The notes beneath the pieces are model-generated. The model made no database searches, was not told the DNA's origin, and saw only the letters and a list, made by a program, of their open reading frames with translations. From Peristeroidobacter soli (GTDB taxonomy: Bacteria > Pseudomonadota > Gammaproteobacteria > Steroidobacterales > Steroidobacteraceae): a DNA stretch of 64,000 nt. This document shows, piece after piece, positions 52,402-61,083 of this stretch. The DNA is taken from contig NZ_RYEV01000003.1 of the NCBI RefSeq assembly GCF_004138485.1, positions 1,178,001 to 1,242,000 of the forward strand, written 5' to 3'. The position numbers and the translations under genes are program-made. Numbering within the stretch: position 1 is the stretch's first letter; the number at the start of each line of letters is the position of its first letter.

Positions 52402-53172
52402 ATGAGTGTAGATATCCTCCGTCTCGCGACGCTGCTGGACGACGCGGCTCGCAATGCCACCGCAGTGGCGCAGATCTCCGCCACTGAAACGGTGACGCTG
52501 GAGCAGGCCTACGAGATCCAGCGGCAAAGCATCGAGCGTCGCATCGCGCGCGGCGAGCGCCGCATCGGCACCAAGATGGGCTTCACCAGTCGTGCCAAGA
52601 TGGAACAGATGGGTGTGTCCGACCTCATCTGGGGACGCCTGACGGATGCGATGATTGCCGAGGACGGTGGCACGATCAGCAGGAAACGTTTCGTTCATCC
52701 GCGCGTCGAGCCGGAAGTCGCGTTTCTGCTGCGCAAGCCGCTCTCCGGCATCGTGACCGCGCCGCAGGCGCTGGACGCGGTCGAGGCCATCGCGCCGGCG
52801 CTGGAGATCATCGATTCGCGCTATCAGAATTTCCGTTTCTCGCTGACCGATGTGGTTGCCGACAACAGCTCGTCGTCGGCGCTCACGATCGGGCCGTGGA
52901 ATACGCCCCATCAGGCGCTCGATAATCTGGGCATGGTCGTGTCGGTGAACGGTCGTCCGCAGACGTTCGGTTCGACGGCGGCGATCATGGGCGATCCGAT
53001 ACGTTCGCTGGTGGCGGCGGCGCGTCTGGTCGCGATGAGCGGTGAGGTGCTGGAAGCGGGTCACATCGTGATGGCCGGCGGCGCGACGGCGGCGTTCGAG
53101 CTGTTCGTCGGCATGCACGTGCAATTGGAAGTCGAGCGTCTGGGTCGGACGTCGTTTACGGTCGCGGAATAA
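52402..53172 (+). CDS. dmpH: 4-Oxalocrotonate decarboxylase
   Basis: The 256-residue member of the hydratase/decarboxylase family shows GTKMGFTSRAKMEQMGV, IWGRLTDAM, PRVEPEVAFLLRKPL and ALEIIDSRYQNF, features of DmpH/XylI. It decarboxylates 2-oxohex-3-enedioate to the pentenoate used by the hydratase DmpE, with which it forms a complex in studied pathways. An AGAGG ribosome site precedes the ATG. The tautomerase follows after eight bases. Confidence 0.9.
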   Translation: MSVDILRLATLLDDAARNATAVAQISATETVTLEQAYEIQRQSIERRIARGERRIGTKMGFTSRAKMEQMGVSDLIWGRLTDAMIAEDGGTISRKRFVHPRVEPEVAFLLRKPLSGIVTAPQALDAVEAIAPALEIIDSRYQNFRFSLTDVVADNSSSSALTIGPWNTPHQALDNLGMVVSVNGRPQTFGSTAAIMGDPIRSLVAAARLVAMSGEVLEAGHIVMAGGATAAFELFVGMHVQLEVERLGRTSFTVAE

Positions 53173-53179
53173 CTCAGCC

Positions 53180-53380
53180 ATGCCAATCATTCAAGTCAAC
53201 ATCCTGGCGGGTCGCTCGCCCGAGCTCAAAGCCGAGCTGGCGGCGAAGATCACTGAAACCGTCAGTCAGACCTTGCAGGCCAAGCCGGAGACGATTCGGG
53301 TCCTGCTGCAGGAATATGCGGAAGGCGAGTGGTTCGTCGGCGGCAAGGCGATGCCGGTGGCGAAGCCGCCCGGCTCATGA
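53180..53380 (+). CDS. dmpI: 4-Oxalocrotonate tautomerase
   Basis: The 66-residue protein starts Met-Pro, exposing the catalytic Pro1 after Met removal (MPIIQVNILAGRS). Arg in GRSPELK and Arg in ETIRVLLQEY match Arg11 and Arg39 of 4-oxalocrotonate tautomerase. It interconverts enol and keto 4-oxalocrotonate before decarboxylation. Its stop overlaps the aldolase-like gene as ATGA. Confidence 0.93.
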   Translation: MPIIQVNILAGRSPELKAELAAKITETVSQTLQAKPETIRVLLQEYAEGEWFVGGKAMPVAKPPGS

Positions 53381-54045
53381 GCGACGTAGCTCACATCGAT
53401 GGTTTGATCCGCACGGCCGGGCGGGCCTTGTCGCGCCATGGGCTGTTGCATGCTTACGGTCATTGCAGCGTGCGGACGTCGGCGACGACGTTTCGAGTCT
53501 CGCCATCGAAGCCGTTGGGGCTCGTGACTGAGAGCGACGCGTGCCACGAAGTGTCGCTCGATGGGCCGCTGCCGGAAGGCGTGCTCGGTGAGGTGCGCGC
53601 GCATCGTGAGATCTATCGCTTGCGGCCGGACGTGAACGCCATCGTCCGTTGCATGCCGCCGAAAGTGATGAGTCTCGGCGCGATGCGGCGGGTGCCGCGG
53701 CCGAGGCATGGATTCGGGAGTTATTTCTACCCGGCGCCGGTGCTGTGGGACGACCCGCAGCTGCTGCGCGATGACGAACAAGCGAAGCGGTTCGCTGCTG
53801 CATTGGGGCAGCAGCGAGCCATTCTCATGCGTGGCAACGGTGCGGTGATCGTTGGCGAGTCGCTCGAAGCCGCGGTGGTGCTGACCTGGTATCTGGAAGA
53901 TGCCGCCCGCGTCGAGCTGGATTGCCTGTCCGCCGGCCTGGCCGACGAAGGCCTGTTGACTGAGCAGGACGCGAAACAGAGAGCGACCTGGTCGGGGCGG
54001 ATTCTCGAGCGGATGTGGGATTACCTCACCGCGGATGACAAATAG
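53377..54045 (+). CDS. Class II aldolase/adducin-like protein lacking zinc ligands
   Basis: The 222-residue protein aligns with the class II aldolase fold: GLLHAYGHCSVR, GEVRAHREIYRLRPDVNAIV, AILMRGNGAVIVGESLEAAV, WYLEDAARVEL. In this family the zinc ligands sit in VVHTHP and RNHG/RGHG; here those read IVRCMPP and RGNG, so all three histidines are replaced, while the usual acid in GEVRAH is kept. ATG 53377 overlaps the tautomerase stop, so it is a meta-operon member. Relatives in aromatic loci include ring-acid decarboxylases (for example of 3,4-dihydroxyphthalate). A role in decarboxylating the ring substrate or a non-catalytic function are possible. Confidence 0.8.
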   Translation: MSDVAHIDGLIRTAGRALSRHGLLHAYGHCSVRTSATTFRVSPSKPLGLVTESDACHEVSLDGPLPEGVLGEVRAHREIYRLRPDVNAIVRCMPPKVMSLGAMRRVPRPRHGFGSYFYPAPVLWDDPQLLRDDEQAKRFAAALGQQRAILMRGNGAVIVGESLEAAVVLTWYLEDAARVELDCLSAGLADEGLLTEQDAKQRATWSGRILERMWDYLTADDK

Positions 54046-54182
54046 ACGTCGGATTCGCAGGCCGGGCCCCGGACAGGCCCCGAAATTGGAATCCCCGTGC
54101 CTTTCTGCTGCCACCCCTCTTCCCGTGGCCTTGCCTTGGTTTAGGATGGTGTCAATCACAACAAGGCGTGACGGGGACTGGC

Positions 54183-54644
54183 ATGTTGTATTTCCTTGCT
54201 CTGCTGATCGGCATCATCGCGGGCCTGCGTGCCATGACGGCACCGGCGGCCATCGCCTTCGCGGCTCATTACGGACTGCTCAACCTGAGCGGTACGTTGC
54301 TCGCTTTCCTGGGCTATCGCTGGACGCCCTGGATTTTCCTGGTGCTGGCCATCGGTGAGCTGATCACCGACCAGCTTCCCACGACCCCCAGTCGCAAAGT
54401 CCCCGTCCAGTTCGGCACGCGAATTCTGATGGGCGCGCTCACCGGCGGGGCCATCGGCGTCGCGGCCGGTTCGCTCTGGATTGGTGCGATCGTCGGCATC
54501 ATCGGCGCGGTCATCGGTACGCTGGGGGGAGCGGCGGCGAGAGGCAAGGTGGCGGCGGCGTTTGGCAAGGATCGGCCGGCGGCACTCATCGAGGATGCCG
54601 TTGCGATCGGCGGGGCGGTGCTCATCGTGCTGGCGTTGCCATGA
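54183..54644 (+). CDS. DUF4126 small membrane protein
   Basis: The 153-residue protein is almost wholly hydrophobic with glycine-rich helices (YFLALLIGIIAGLRAMTAPA, WIFLVLAIGELITDQLPTTP, IGAIVGIIGAVIGTLGGAAA). LRAMTAPA and DQLPTTPSR are marks of DUF4126. Function is unknown. ATG 54183 has GGGGA upstream. The stop overlaps the flavin oxidoreductase start as ATGA, so the two work or are at least made together. Confidence 0.82.
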   Translation: MLYFLALLIGIIAGLRAMTAPAAIAFAAHYGLLNLSGTLLAFLGYRWTPWIFLVLAIGELITDQLPTTPSRKVPVQFGTRILMGALTGGAIGVAAGSLWIGAIVGIIGAVIGTLGGAAARGKVAAAFGKDRPAALIEDAVAIGGAVLIVLALP

Positions 54645-56020
54645 CCCAGAGCTTCGACGCCATCGTCATCGGTGCCGGCCAGGCGGGGCCGTCGCTGGCG
54701 GGGCGGTTGACGCAGGCGGGGCGCAAGGTCGCGATGATCGAGCGCAAGTTGTTCGGTGGCACGTGCGTCAACACGGGCTGCATGCCGACCAAGACCATGG
54801 TCGCGAGCGCCTACGCCGCGCGTCTCGCGAGGCGAGCCGATGAGTATGGCGTCGTGACGAACGCGCCCATCGGCATCGACATGAAACGCGTGCGGGCGCG
54901 CGCGGCGAAAGTGACGCTGGACGCGCGCACGGGTCTGGAAAACTGGTTGAAGTCGATGGCGGGTTGCACAGTCATCGAGGGGCAGGCGCAATTCGAATCG
55001 TCGAACACGATCCGGGTCGGCGAGCAGGTGCTCACCGCGCCGACTATCTTCATCAACGTCGGCGGGCGCGCGAACGTGCCCAACATGCCGGGCGTGAATA
55101 CCGTGCCGTTCCTCACCAACACCACGATGCTGCAAGTGGACTTCGTGCCCAAGCATCTGGTCGTGGTGGGCGGAAGTTATATCGGGCTGGAATTCGCGCA
55201 GATGTTCCGGCGCTTCGGCGCGAAGGTGACGATTGTCGAGCAGAGTCCGCGATTGATCGGTCGTGAAGACGAAGATGTGTCGCTCGCGATTGCCGAGATC
55301 CTGAAGAACGAAGACATCGCGCTTCGTACTCACGCTGAATGCATCAGCCTCGCGCCGCATGCCGAGGGTGTCGAAGTGCACGTGAGCTGCACGCAGGGCG
55401 CACCGACGGTCGTCGGCAGTCACGTGCTCCTGGCCGTGGGGCGCGTGCCGAATACGAATGATCTCGGTCTCGACCGCGCGGGCATCGATGTCGACGCGCG
55501 GGGTTACATCAAGGTCGACGATCATTTGCAAACAAGCGTGCCGGGCGTCTACGCGCTTGGTGATTGCAACGGGCGGGGCGCGTTCACCCACACGGCCTAT
55601 AACGATTTCGAGATCGTGGCGGCGAACCTGCTCGACGGCGAGGATCGGCGCGTCAGTCAGCGCATTTCAGCCTATGCGCTCTACATCGATCCGCCGCTCG
55701 GGCGGGTTGGCATGACGGAGGCGCAGGCGCGGGCCAGCGGCAGAAAGCTCCTGATCGGCACGCGGCCCATGACCAAGGTCGGCCGGGCCATCGAGAAGGG
55801 CGAGACGCAGGGCTTCATGAAAGTGATCGCCGATGCACGCTCCAAGCGGATTCTGGGCGCATCGATTCTCGGCGTGGGGGGCGATGAGGCCATTCATGGT
55901 GTCATCGACATCATGAATGCCGATGTGCCCTACATGAAGCTGCAGCAGGCGGTGCCGATTCACCCGACCGTGTCGGAATTGATCCCGACCGTGCTGGGCG
56001 ACATGCAGCCGGTGACATAG
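54641..56020 (+). CDS. Pyridine nucleotide-disulfide oxidoreductase (MerA/lipoamide dehydrogenase-like)
   Basis: The 459-residue flavoenzyme has FAD motif AIVIGAGQAGPSLAGRL, the redox disulfide in GGTCVNTGCMPTKT, NAD(P) motif VVVGGSYIGLEFAQMFRRFG, ALGDCNGRGAFTHTAYND, and the C-terminal interface with the HPTVSEL histidine. No heavy-metal N-terminal domain is present, and the C-terminal Cys pair of mercuric reductases is absent, so it is not a true MerA. Translationally coupled to the DUF4126 gene. The electron acceptor is unknown. Confidence 0.87.
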   Translation: MTQSFDAIVIGAGQAGPSLAGRLTQAGRKVAMIERKLFGGTCVNTGCMPTKTMVASAYAARLARRADEYGVVTNAPIGIDMKRVRARAAKVTLDARTGLENWLKSMAGCTVIEGQAQFESSNTIRVGEQVLTAPTIFINVGGRANVPNMPGVNTVPFLTNTTMLQVDFVPKHLVVVGGSYIGLEFAQMFRRFGAKVTIVEQSPRLIGREDEDVSLAIAEILKNEDIALRTHAECISLAPHAEGVEVHVSCTQGAPTVVGSHVLLAVGRVPNTNDLGLDRAGIDVDARGYIKVDDHLQTSVPGVYALGDCNGRGAFTHTAYNDFEIVAANLLDGEDRRVSQRISAYALYIDPPLGRVGMTEAQARASGRKLLIGTRPMTKVGRAIEKGETQGFMKVIADARSKRILGASILGVGGDEAIHGVIDIMNADVPYMKLQQAVPIHPTVSELIPTVLGDMQPVT

Positions 56021-56029
56021 ACAAACCGG

Positions 56030-56055
56030 CACCGGGCAGGATGCCCGGGTGCAGC
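56030..56055 (+). terminator. Hairpin after flavin oxidoreductase
   Basis: GCACCGGGCA and TGCCCGGGTGC pair with one bulged base around GGA, ten bases after the stop. No T-run; modest terminator candidate. Confidence 0.4.
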
Positions 56056-56191
56056 GGGCACATTGACCGGCGAGCGTAGGGTCGGCCGGGGGTGTGCTCA
56101 GGGCACCAACGGCGTCGATGATGGCATCGCCCGGCGCGTTTACGCCTGTGTTTCAATGGCTCCCGTGTTAAATGCCCGGAGCTGCACCCCG

Positions 56192-57553
56192 ATGCGAATC
56201 TTGCGTCAATCCCTGACGGCCCTGCTGCTGGCCGCCGTCACCGCCACCTCCTGGTCGGCCGAAAGCGCCTCGCAGGACTCGTTGCAGCCGCTGATCAACG
56301 CGGGCGAGAAGAAGCTCGCGTTCGACTGGCCCATGGTCACCATCGGCACCGGCGAATACGCGGAAGGTCCGACCGGTGTCACCGTGTTTCGCTTCGCGCG
56401 ACGCGTTTTGGGCGCGGTGGATGTTCGCGGTGGCGGGCCGGGTACTGTGAATACCGACTACCTGCGTCTTGGTTATAACTTGCCCGAAGTGGACACAGTG
56501 GTGTTCTCGGGCGGCTCCTGGTACGGCCTCGAGTCGACGACGGCTGCCGCCACGGCGCTGAAGGACGACGGCGTGCGCAGTGGCAACTGGGACAATATTT
56601 CTTTGTCCGTGGGCGCGATCATTTATGACTTCGGCGATCGCCGTCTGAACGAGATCTATCCGGACAAGCGACTGGCACAGGCGGCGCTGCGTGCCGCGCA
56701 GCCGGGCGTGTTTCCTCTGGGGGCTCAAGGTGCGGGGCGCTCGGCGCGTACCGGTCAGTTCTTCGGTTGTAATGTCCACTCAGGTCAGGGCGGTGCGTAT
56801 CGTCAGGTCGGCCCGGTGAAGATCGCGGCGTTCACGGTCGTGAATGCGTTCGGCGTGGTGACCGATCGCGACGGCAAGGTGGTCGCGTGCAATCCAGGCA
56901 CGAACTGGCCGCAGCCGCTGCGCCCCACCGATTTGCTGGCGGGTATGCCCGACAGCCGCAAGCCGGGCTGGCAGCCGCCGAAAGAAGCAGCGCGCAACAC
57001 CACCGTCAGTCTGGTCGTCGTGAATCAGACGTTGGAGCCCGCGTTGTTACAACGGATCGCGGTCCAGGTGCACACGTCGATGGCGCGCGGTCTGCAGCCG
57101 TTCGCAACTGAATATGACGGCGACGTGCTCTACGCAATCTCCACTGGCGAAGTGGATGACAAGACACCGGGCGCGCTCACATCGGTGGATCTCGGCGTCA
57201 TCGCCGGCGAAGTGATGTGGGATGCGATCCTCTCGTCGGTGCCCGAGCAGCCCAAGGCATTCCAGCCGAACAAACGTCTCAAGGTCGCGGCCGCCGATCT
57301 GCAGAAGTACGCGGGTGACTACAAATTCAGCGACATCGTCAGCGTGCGAATCGCCGCGGAAGGCGGCAAGTTGATGGCGCAAGCCACGGGCGCTCGCGAT
57401 GCGTTCGCCATCAAGAAGCAGGCAGCGGTGGAGTTGCAACCCGTCGCGCAAGGTGACTTCACCGTGCCGGGCCGTTACCCGCTCAATGTGCGGTTTGCTG
57501 ACGGCAAATTGATTTTGAATCCGGGTCACTGGGAGCAGATCGGCACCAAGTGA
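56192..57553 (+). CDS. P1 (DmpA) family aminopeptidase, secreted
   Basis: The 453-residue protein has a signal peptide (ALLLAAVTATSWSA) and P1-family sequence: GPTGVTVFRF, VDVRGGGPGTVNTDYL, VDTVVFSGGSWYGLESTTAA, ALRAAQPGVFPLGAQGAG and AAFTVVNAFGVVTDRDGKVV. DmpA and BapA of this family are N-terminal-nucleophile enzymes that self-cleave and remove D-amino acids or beta-amino acids from peptides. I cannot place the nucleophile with certainty. ATG 56192 is chosen for the signal peptide. The C-terminal 100 residues go beyond the usual domain. It may start the amide-degradation locus that follows. Confidence 0.83.
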   Translation: MRILRQSLTALLLAAVTATSWSAESASQDSLQPLINAGEKKLAFDWPMVTIGTGEYAEGPTGVTVFRFARRVLGAVDVRGGGPGTVNTDYLRLGYNLPEVDTVVFSGGSWYGLESTTAAATALKDDGVRSGNWDNISLSVGAIIYDFGDRRLNEIYPDKRLAQAALRAAQPGVFPLGAQGAGRSARTGQFFGCNVHSGQGGAYRQVGPVKIAAFTVVNAFGVVTDRDGKVVACNPGTNWPQPLRPTDLLAGMPDSRKPGWQPPKEAARNTTVSLVVVNQTLEPALLQRIAVQVHTSMARGLQPFATEYDGDVLYAISTGEVDDKTPGALTSVDLGVIAGEVMWDAILSSVPEQPKAFQPNKRLKVAAADLQKYAGDYKFSDIVSVRIAAEGGKLMAQATGARDAFAIKKQAAVELQPVAQGDFTVPGRYPLNVRFADGKLILNPGHWEQIGTK

Positions 57554-57561
57554 CTCCCGCG

Positions 57562-57584
57562 CACCAGGGCCCCGTGCCCTGGTG
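57562..57584 (+). terminator. Hairpin after P1 peptidase gene
   Basis: CACCAGGGC-CCCGT-GCCCTGGTG, a perfect 9-bp stem nine bases after the stop; no T-run. Confidence 0.5.
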
Positions 57585-57642
57585 ATCGCAGCTCACCGAC
57601 GCGGTCGGCATTGGCAACTGTGCGCGTCGAGGGGCTGGCGAT

Positions 57643-57664
57643 ATAACAGCGACATCGCTGTTAT
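57643..57664. promoter_or_regulatory. Perfect 10-bp inverted repeat abutting the NylB-like start
   Basis: ATAACAGCGA-CA-TCGCTGTTAT ends six bases before ATG 57671 and covers the place where a ribosome site would lie (only AGGA remains free). It could be an operator or a translation-blocking stem. Confidence 0.6.
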
Positions 57665-57670
57665 TCAGGA

Positions 57671-58852
57671 ATGTTCACCTTGCATCGCGACGCCGAAGTC
57701 CGCAGCCGACGTGCGGACGAACCTCAGGTCGCCGCCAGCCAGGCCCGCGATGCCTACGCGGGCAAGCTGCTCCCCGACGCTCAGCTGCGGCTGTTTCGCG
57801 ATACGCAGTGGGAGTTCGCGACGCGCACGATCGCTCGTGGCGGCCCGGTTTACGAGCTGCCGCGCGCCGACATCCAGCTGCAAGACATGGTCGTGCACTC
57901 CAGAGGCGTGGAGTACGACCTGCCCGACTATATCTCTCGTAATCGCGTCGCTGGTTTGCTGTTGTTGAAGCGCGGTCGCATCGCGTTCGAACACTACGAC
58001 CTGGGCACCGACGTCAACACGCGCTGGATCTCCATGTCGATGGCGAAGTCGGTGAGCACCACGCTCATCGGTGCCGCGATTCAAGACAAGCTCATCGGCG
58101 GTGTCGACGAACAGCTCACCCGCTATTTGCCTGAGCTGCGCGGTACGAGTTACGACGGCGTGTCGATTCGTCATCTGTTGCAAATGACGTCGGGCGTGCA
58201 TTGGGACGACACGCATACCGATGCGGACTCCGAGCGCCGTCGCATGCTCGAGCTGCAGATCGCGCAACAGCCGGGCGCGATCATGAAATATCTGGCGAGC
58301 CAGCCGCGGATCGCCGCGCCCGGTTCCGTCTGGAATTACAGCACTGGAGAGACGCACGTCGTCGGCGCGCTCGTGCGTGCGGCAACTGGTGCGTGGTGCG
58401 CGGATTATTTGTCACAAAAGATCTGGTCCAAGGTCGGCATGCAGGCGGACGCCACGTGGTGGCTCGAAGCGCCGGGCGGACTGGAAGTGGCGGGCAGCGG
58501 CATCAACGCGACGCTGCGCGACTACGCGCGCTTCGGCTTGTTCATGGCGAACGATGGCGTCATCGGCGACGAGCGCGTGTTGCCCGTGGGGTGGATCAGT
58601 GAGGCGACTCAGCCTCGTCAGGTCGGCAATGCACGCGTGGACTACGGCTACATGTGGTGGCCGGTCGCGCGTCCCAACGGTTCGTTCGCCGACGGCGCGT
58701 TCAGCGCTCGCGGAATCTTCGGTCAGTACATCTACATCAACCCGCGCGAGCAGGTGATCGTGGCGGTGTTGAGCGCCCGCTCCAAGCCCAAGGGCGCCGA
58801 GGCGATTCCGGACAACGACTTTTTCAACAGCGCGGTCGGCGCGCTGAGATAG
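57671..58852 (+). CDS. Serine hydrolase, class C beta-lactamase fold (NylB-like)
   Basis: The 393-residue protein has the SxxK motif as SMAK in WISMSMAKSVSTT, the Tyr motif YSTGE, and FGQYIYINP near the third motif position. There is no signal peptide, as in the cytoplasmic 6-aminohexanoate-dimer hydrolase NylB; periplasmic beta-lactamases and most esterases of this fold carry one. WNYSTGETHVVGAL and GGLEVAGSGINATLRDYARF are typical of the NylB/EstB group. Likely splits an amide or ester of a small amino acid oligomer. Gene order with a P1 peptidase and an omega-transaminase supports an amide substrate. Confidence 0.82.
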   Translation: MFTLHRDAEVRSRRADEPQVAASQARDAYAGKLLPDAQLRLFRDTQWEFATRTIARGGPVYELPRADIQLQDMVVHSRGVEYDLPDYISRNRVAGLLLLKRGRIAFEHYDLGTDVNTRWISMSMAKSVSTTLIGAAIQDKLIGGVDEQLTRYLPELRGTSYDGVSIRHLLQMTSGVHWDDTHTDADSERRRMLELQIAQQPGAIMKYLASQPRIAAPGSVWNYSTGETHVVGALVRAATGAWCADYLSQKIWSKVGMQADATWWLEAPGGLEVAGSGINATLRDYARFGLFMANDGVIGDERVLPVGWISEATQPRQVGNARVDYGYMWWPVARPNGSFADGAFSARGIFGQYIYINPREQVIVAVLSARSKPKGAEAIPDNDFFNSAVGALR

Positions 58853-58914
58853 CGAACCACACACTCATAAACACAACGGCTTTACCCCGGGGATCAAAGG
58901 TTTTGGGAGGCAAC

Positions 58915-61032
58915 ATGGCAACGCGACTGAAATACATCACGGCACTGGCGGTGGTAGGAGCAACTACCTCGGTCAGCACAATGGCACAGGAGCTGGTGGT
59001 CGAAGAGGTGATCGTGACCGCGCAGAAGCGCGAGCAGCGCCTGGTCGATGTGCCGGTGGCGATCACCGCCATCAGCGGCGGCGAGCTCGAGCAGAAAGGC
59101 CTGAGAGACGTTCAGGACATTTCCTTCGCCGTGCCCGGCATGGCCTTGCGCGAAGACGGCCCGGGCAGCTATCAGATCTTCATGCGCGGTCTGAGCAATC
59201 AGTACGGCAGTGACGCCTTGGTCGGCGTGTATCTGGACGAAGCGCCCCTGACGCTGACCGGTTTCGATCAGCTCGATTCGCGCCCGCTGGACCTCGAGCG
59301 CGTCGAAGTGCTGAAGGGACCGCAGGGTACGCTGTACGGTCAGGGCTCGGTGGCCGGCGCGATCCGTTACATCACCAAGTCGCCCGATCTCACGGAGTGG
59401 GGTGGCTCGATCGAAGCGCAGGAAAGTTTCATCAGCGGCGGCGACTCGCGCGAAGTGATCACTGGCGTATTGAATGCGCCCATCGTCACCGACAAATTCG
59501 GCATTCGTATCGCCGCCACCGCTCAGGAAGGTGGCGGCTGGCAGGATCAGCCGCAGGCTGGCATCAAGGACGGCAACAATCAGGACCTGCGCAACGTACG
59601 GGTCAAGGCGCTGTGGAAGCCGACCGACGCGCTGTCGATTCAGGGCATGGTCGTGGTCCATCGCAACGAGAGCGAGCTGGGCCTGGGGTATGAGAACCCG
59701 GATCGCACCGTCACGGTCGCGGTCGATCGTGCGCGCCGCCTGGTGCCGAAAGAGTTCGACTACAACCTGTACAACCTGGACGTGAAATACGATCTGGGCT
59801 TCGGCGAGCTGCTCAGCTCCAGCACCTACATCGATCACACGCATCATTATCCGTTCTCGTACATCGCCGGCCCGCAGACCAACTATGGCGAGTTCGTCGC
59901 AGGCGGCGCCGTCATCGAAGGCACCGACGATCGATTGCAACAGATGCATCAGTTCTCTCAGGAAGTGCGCCTGAGCTCTGCGGGCGACGGCTTCTTCAAC
60001 TACACGGTCGGCGGTTTCTATCGCAAGCTGGCCAGCCGCTTCACCGATACCTACGACAGCCTGTACGACTACAACAATCCCGCCTTCCCGGACGATTACT
60101 ACAGCGACATTCCTTATCTGGACAAGGACTGGTACGAGTCGTACGCGTTGTTCGGCGACGTGTCGTTCAAGCTCACCGAGCGCTTCGAGCTCGGCGGCGG
60201 CGTGCGCTACTTCAAGGACGACCAGAAGACGTTCGACGGTTCGGCGACCGAGAAGGATTCATTCGATTCCGTCGACCCTCGGGTGTATGCGTCATTCAAA
60301 GTGACCGACGATATCAATCTCTACGCCAGCGTCGGCAGCGGCTTCCGTAGCGGCGGTTTCAACCGTGGCGACCTGCCGAACTACAACCCCGAGCAGTTGG
60401 TGAGCTACGAGCTGGGCAGCAAAGGCGTGCTGGGCGGCGGCGTCGTGGCCTACGAAGTGGCGGTGTTCTACAGCGATTACAAGGACATGTTGCGTCGTGG
60501 CCTGATCCTGAATTCGGATGGCACCACCGACTCGCGCACGTCGAATATCGGCAAAGTCGAAGTCAAGGGCGCCGAGGCGGGCGTCACCTGGCGTCCGTTG
60601 GAGCGGCTGGCGTTGAGCGCGACGGCGGCCTACATGGATAGCGAAGTGGTCGAGGTGAAGTCCACCGACGCGACCAACATCGTCGGCGACCCGGTCGACT
60701 ACGTGCCCGAGCTCAGCTACACGCTGGGCGCTATGTATAACTTCGATCTGACCGCGACGGTGCCGGGCTTCTTCCGTGTGGATTACAGCTACCGCGACAA
60801 GGTCAGCTACGTCGATCGCAGCGTGTTCTACGACCAGTTCCTGCCGTACTACTCCGACGACATATCGATGTTGTCGGCGCGTGTCGGCGTGACGCTGGGG
60901 CAGGCGAACGTCGAGCTGTTCGGCAGCAATCTCACCAACGAGAACAAGTGGATCGATCCGTATCACTACTGGACCAATGCCAACCGCACGCGGCCCCGCG
61001 AGCTGGGCATCAAGGTCGGTTACTCGTTCTAA
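58915..61032 (+). CDS. TonB-dependent receptor
   Basis: The 705-residue receptor has a signal peptide (LAVVGATTSVSTMAQ), EEVIVTAQKREQRLVDVP with the TonB-box-like stretch, plug motifs (DISFAVPGMALREDG, YQIFMRGLSNQYG, ERVEVLKGPQGTLYGQGSVA) and a barrel ending LGIKVGYSF. This AQKRE-type subgroup is abundant in sphingomonads and Steroidobacter-like bacteria and serves diverse small molecules. ATG 58915 follows GGGAGG by four bases. Placed between an amide hydrolase and a transaminase, its ligand is probably their substrate. Confidence 0.88.
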   Translation: MATRLKYITALAVVGATTSVSTMAQELVVEEVIVTAQKREQRLVDVPVAITAISGGELEQKGLRDVQDISFAVPGMALREDGPGSYQIFMRGLSNQYGSDALVGVYLDEAPLTLTGFDQLDSRPLDLERVEVLKGPQGTLYGQGSVAGAIRYITKSPDLTEWGGSIEAQESFISGGDSREVITGVLNAPIVTDKFGIRIAATAQEGGGWQDQPQAGIKDGNNQDLRNVRVKALWKPTDALSIQGMVVVHRNESELGLGYENPDRTVTVAVDRARRLVPKEFDYNLYNLDVKYDLGFGELLSSSTYIDHTHHYPFSYIAGPQTNYGEFVAGGAVIEGTDDRLQQMHQFSQEVRLSSAGDGFFNYTVGGFYRKLASRFTDTYDSLYDYNNPAFPDDYYSDIPYLDKDWYESYALFGDVSFKLTERFELGGGVRYFKDDQKTFDGSATEKDSFDSVDPRVYASFKVTDDINLYASVGSGFRSGGFNRGDLPNYNPEQLVSYELGSKGVLGGGVVAYEVAVFYSDYKDMLRRGLILNSDGTTDSRTSNIGKVEVKGAEAGVTWRPLERLALSATAAYMDSEVVEVKSTDATNIVGDPVDYVPELSYTLGAMYNFDLTATVPGFFRVDYSYRDKVSYVDRSVFYDQFLPYYSDDISMLSARVGVTLGQANVELFGSNLTNENKWIDPYHYWTNANRTRPRELGIKVGYSF

Positions 61033-61040
61033 GAGAGTCG

Positions 61041-61067
61041 GCTGCCCGGGCCGGCGGCCCGGGCAGC
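61041..61067 (+). terminator. 12-bp perfect hairpin between receptor and transaminase
   Basis: GCTGCCCGGGCC-GGC-GGCCCGGGCAGC. The stem is perfect with a three-base loop and no T-run, eight bases after the receptor stop. It may reduce read-through or set different mRNA levels of receptor and transaminase. Confidence 0.55.
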
Positions 61068-61083
61068 GAATTGTGGAGAGGCG

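Noticed and set aside
54641-56020. Mercuric reductase
   Set aside because: The redox disulfide is present but the C-terminal Cys pair and N-terminal metal domain of MerA are missing, and no other mer gene is near.
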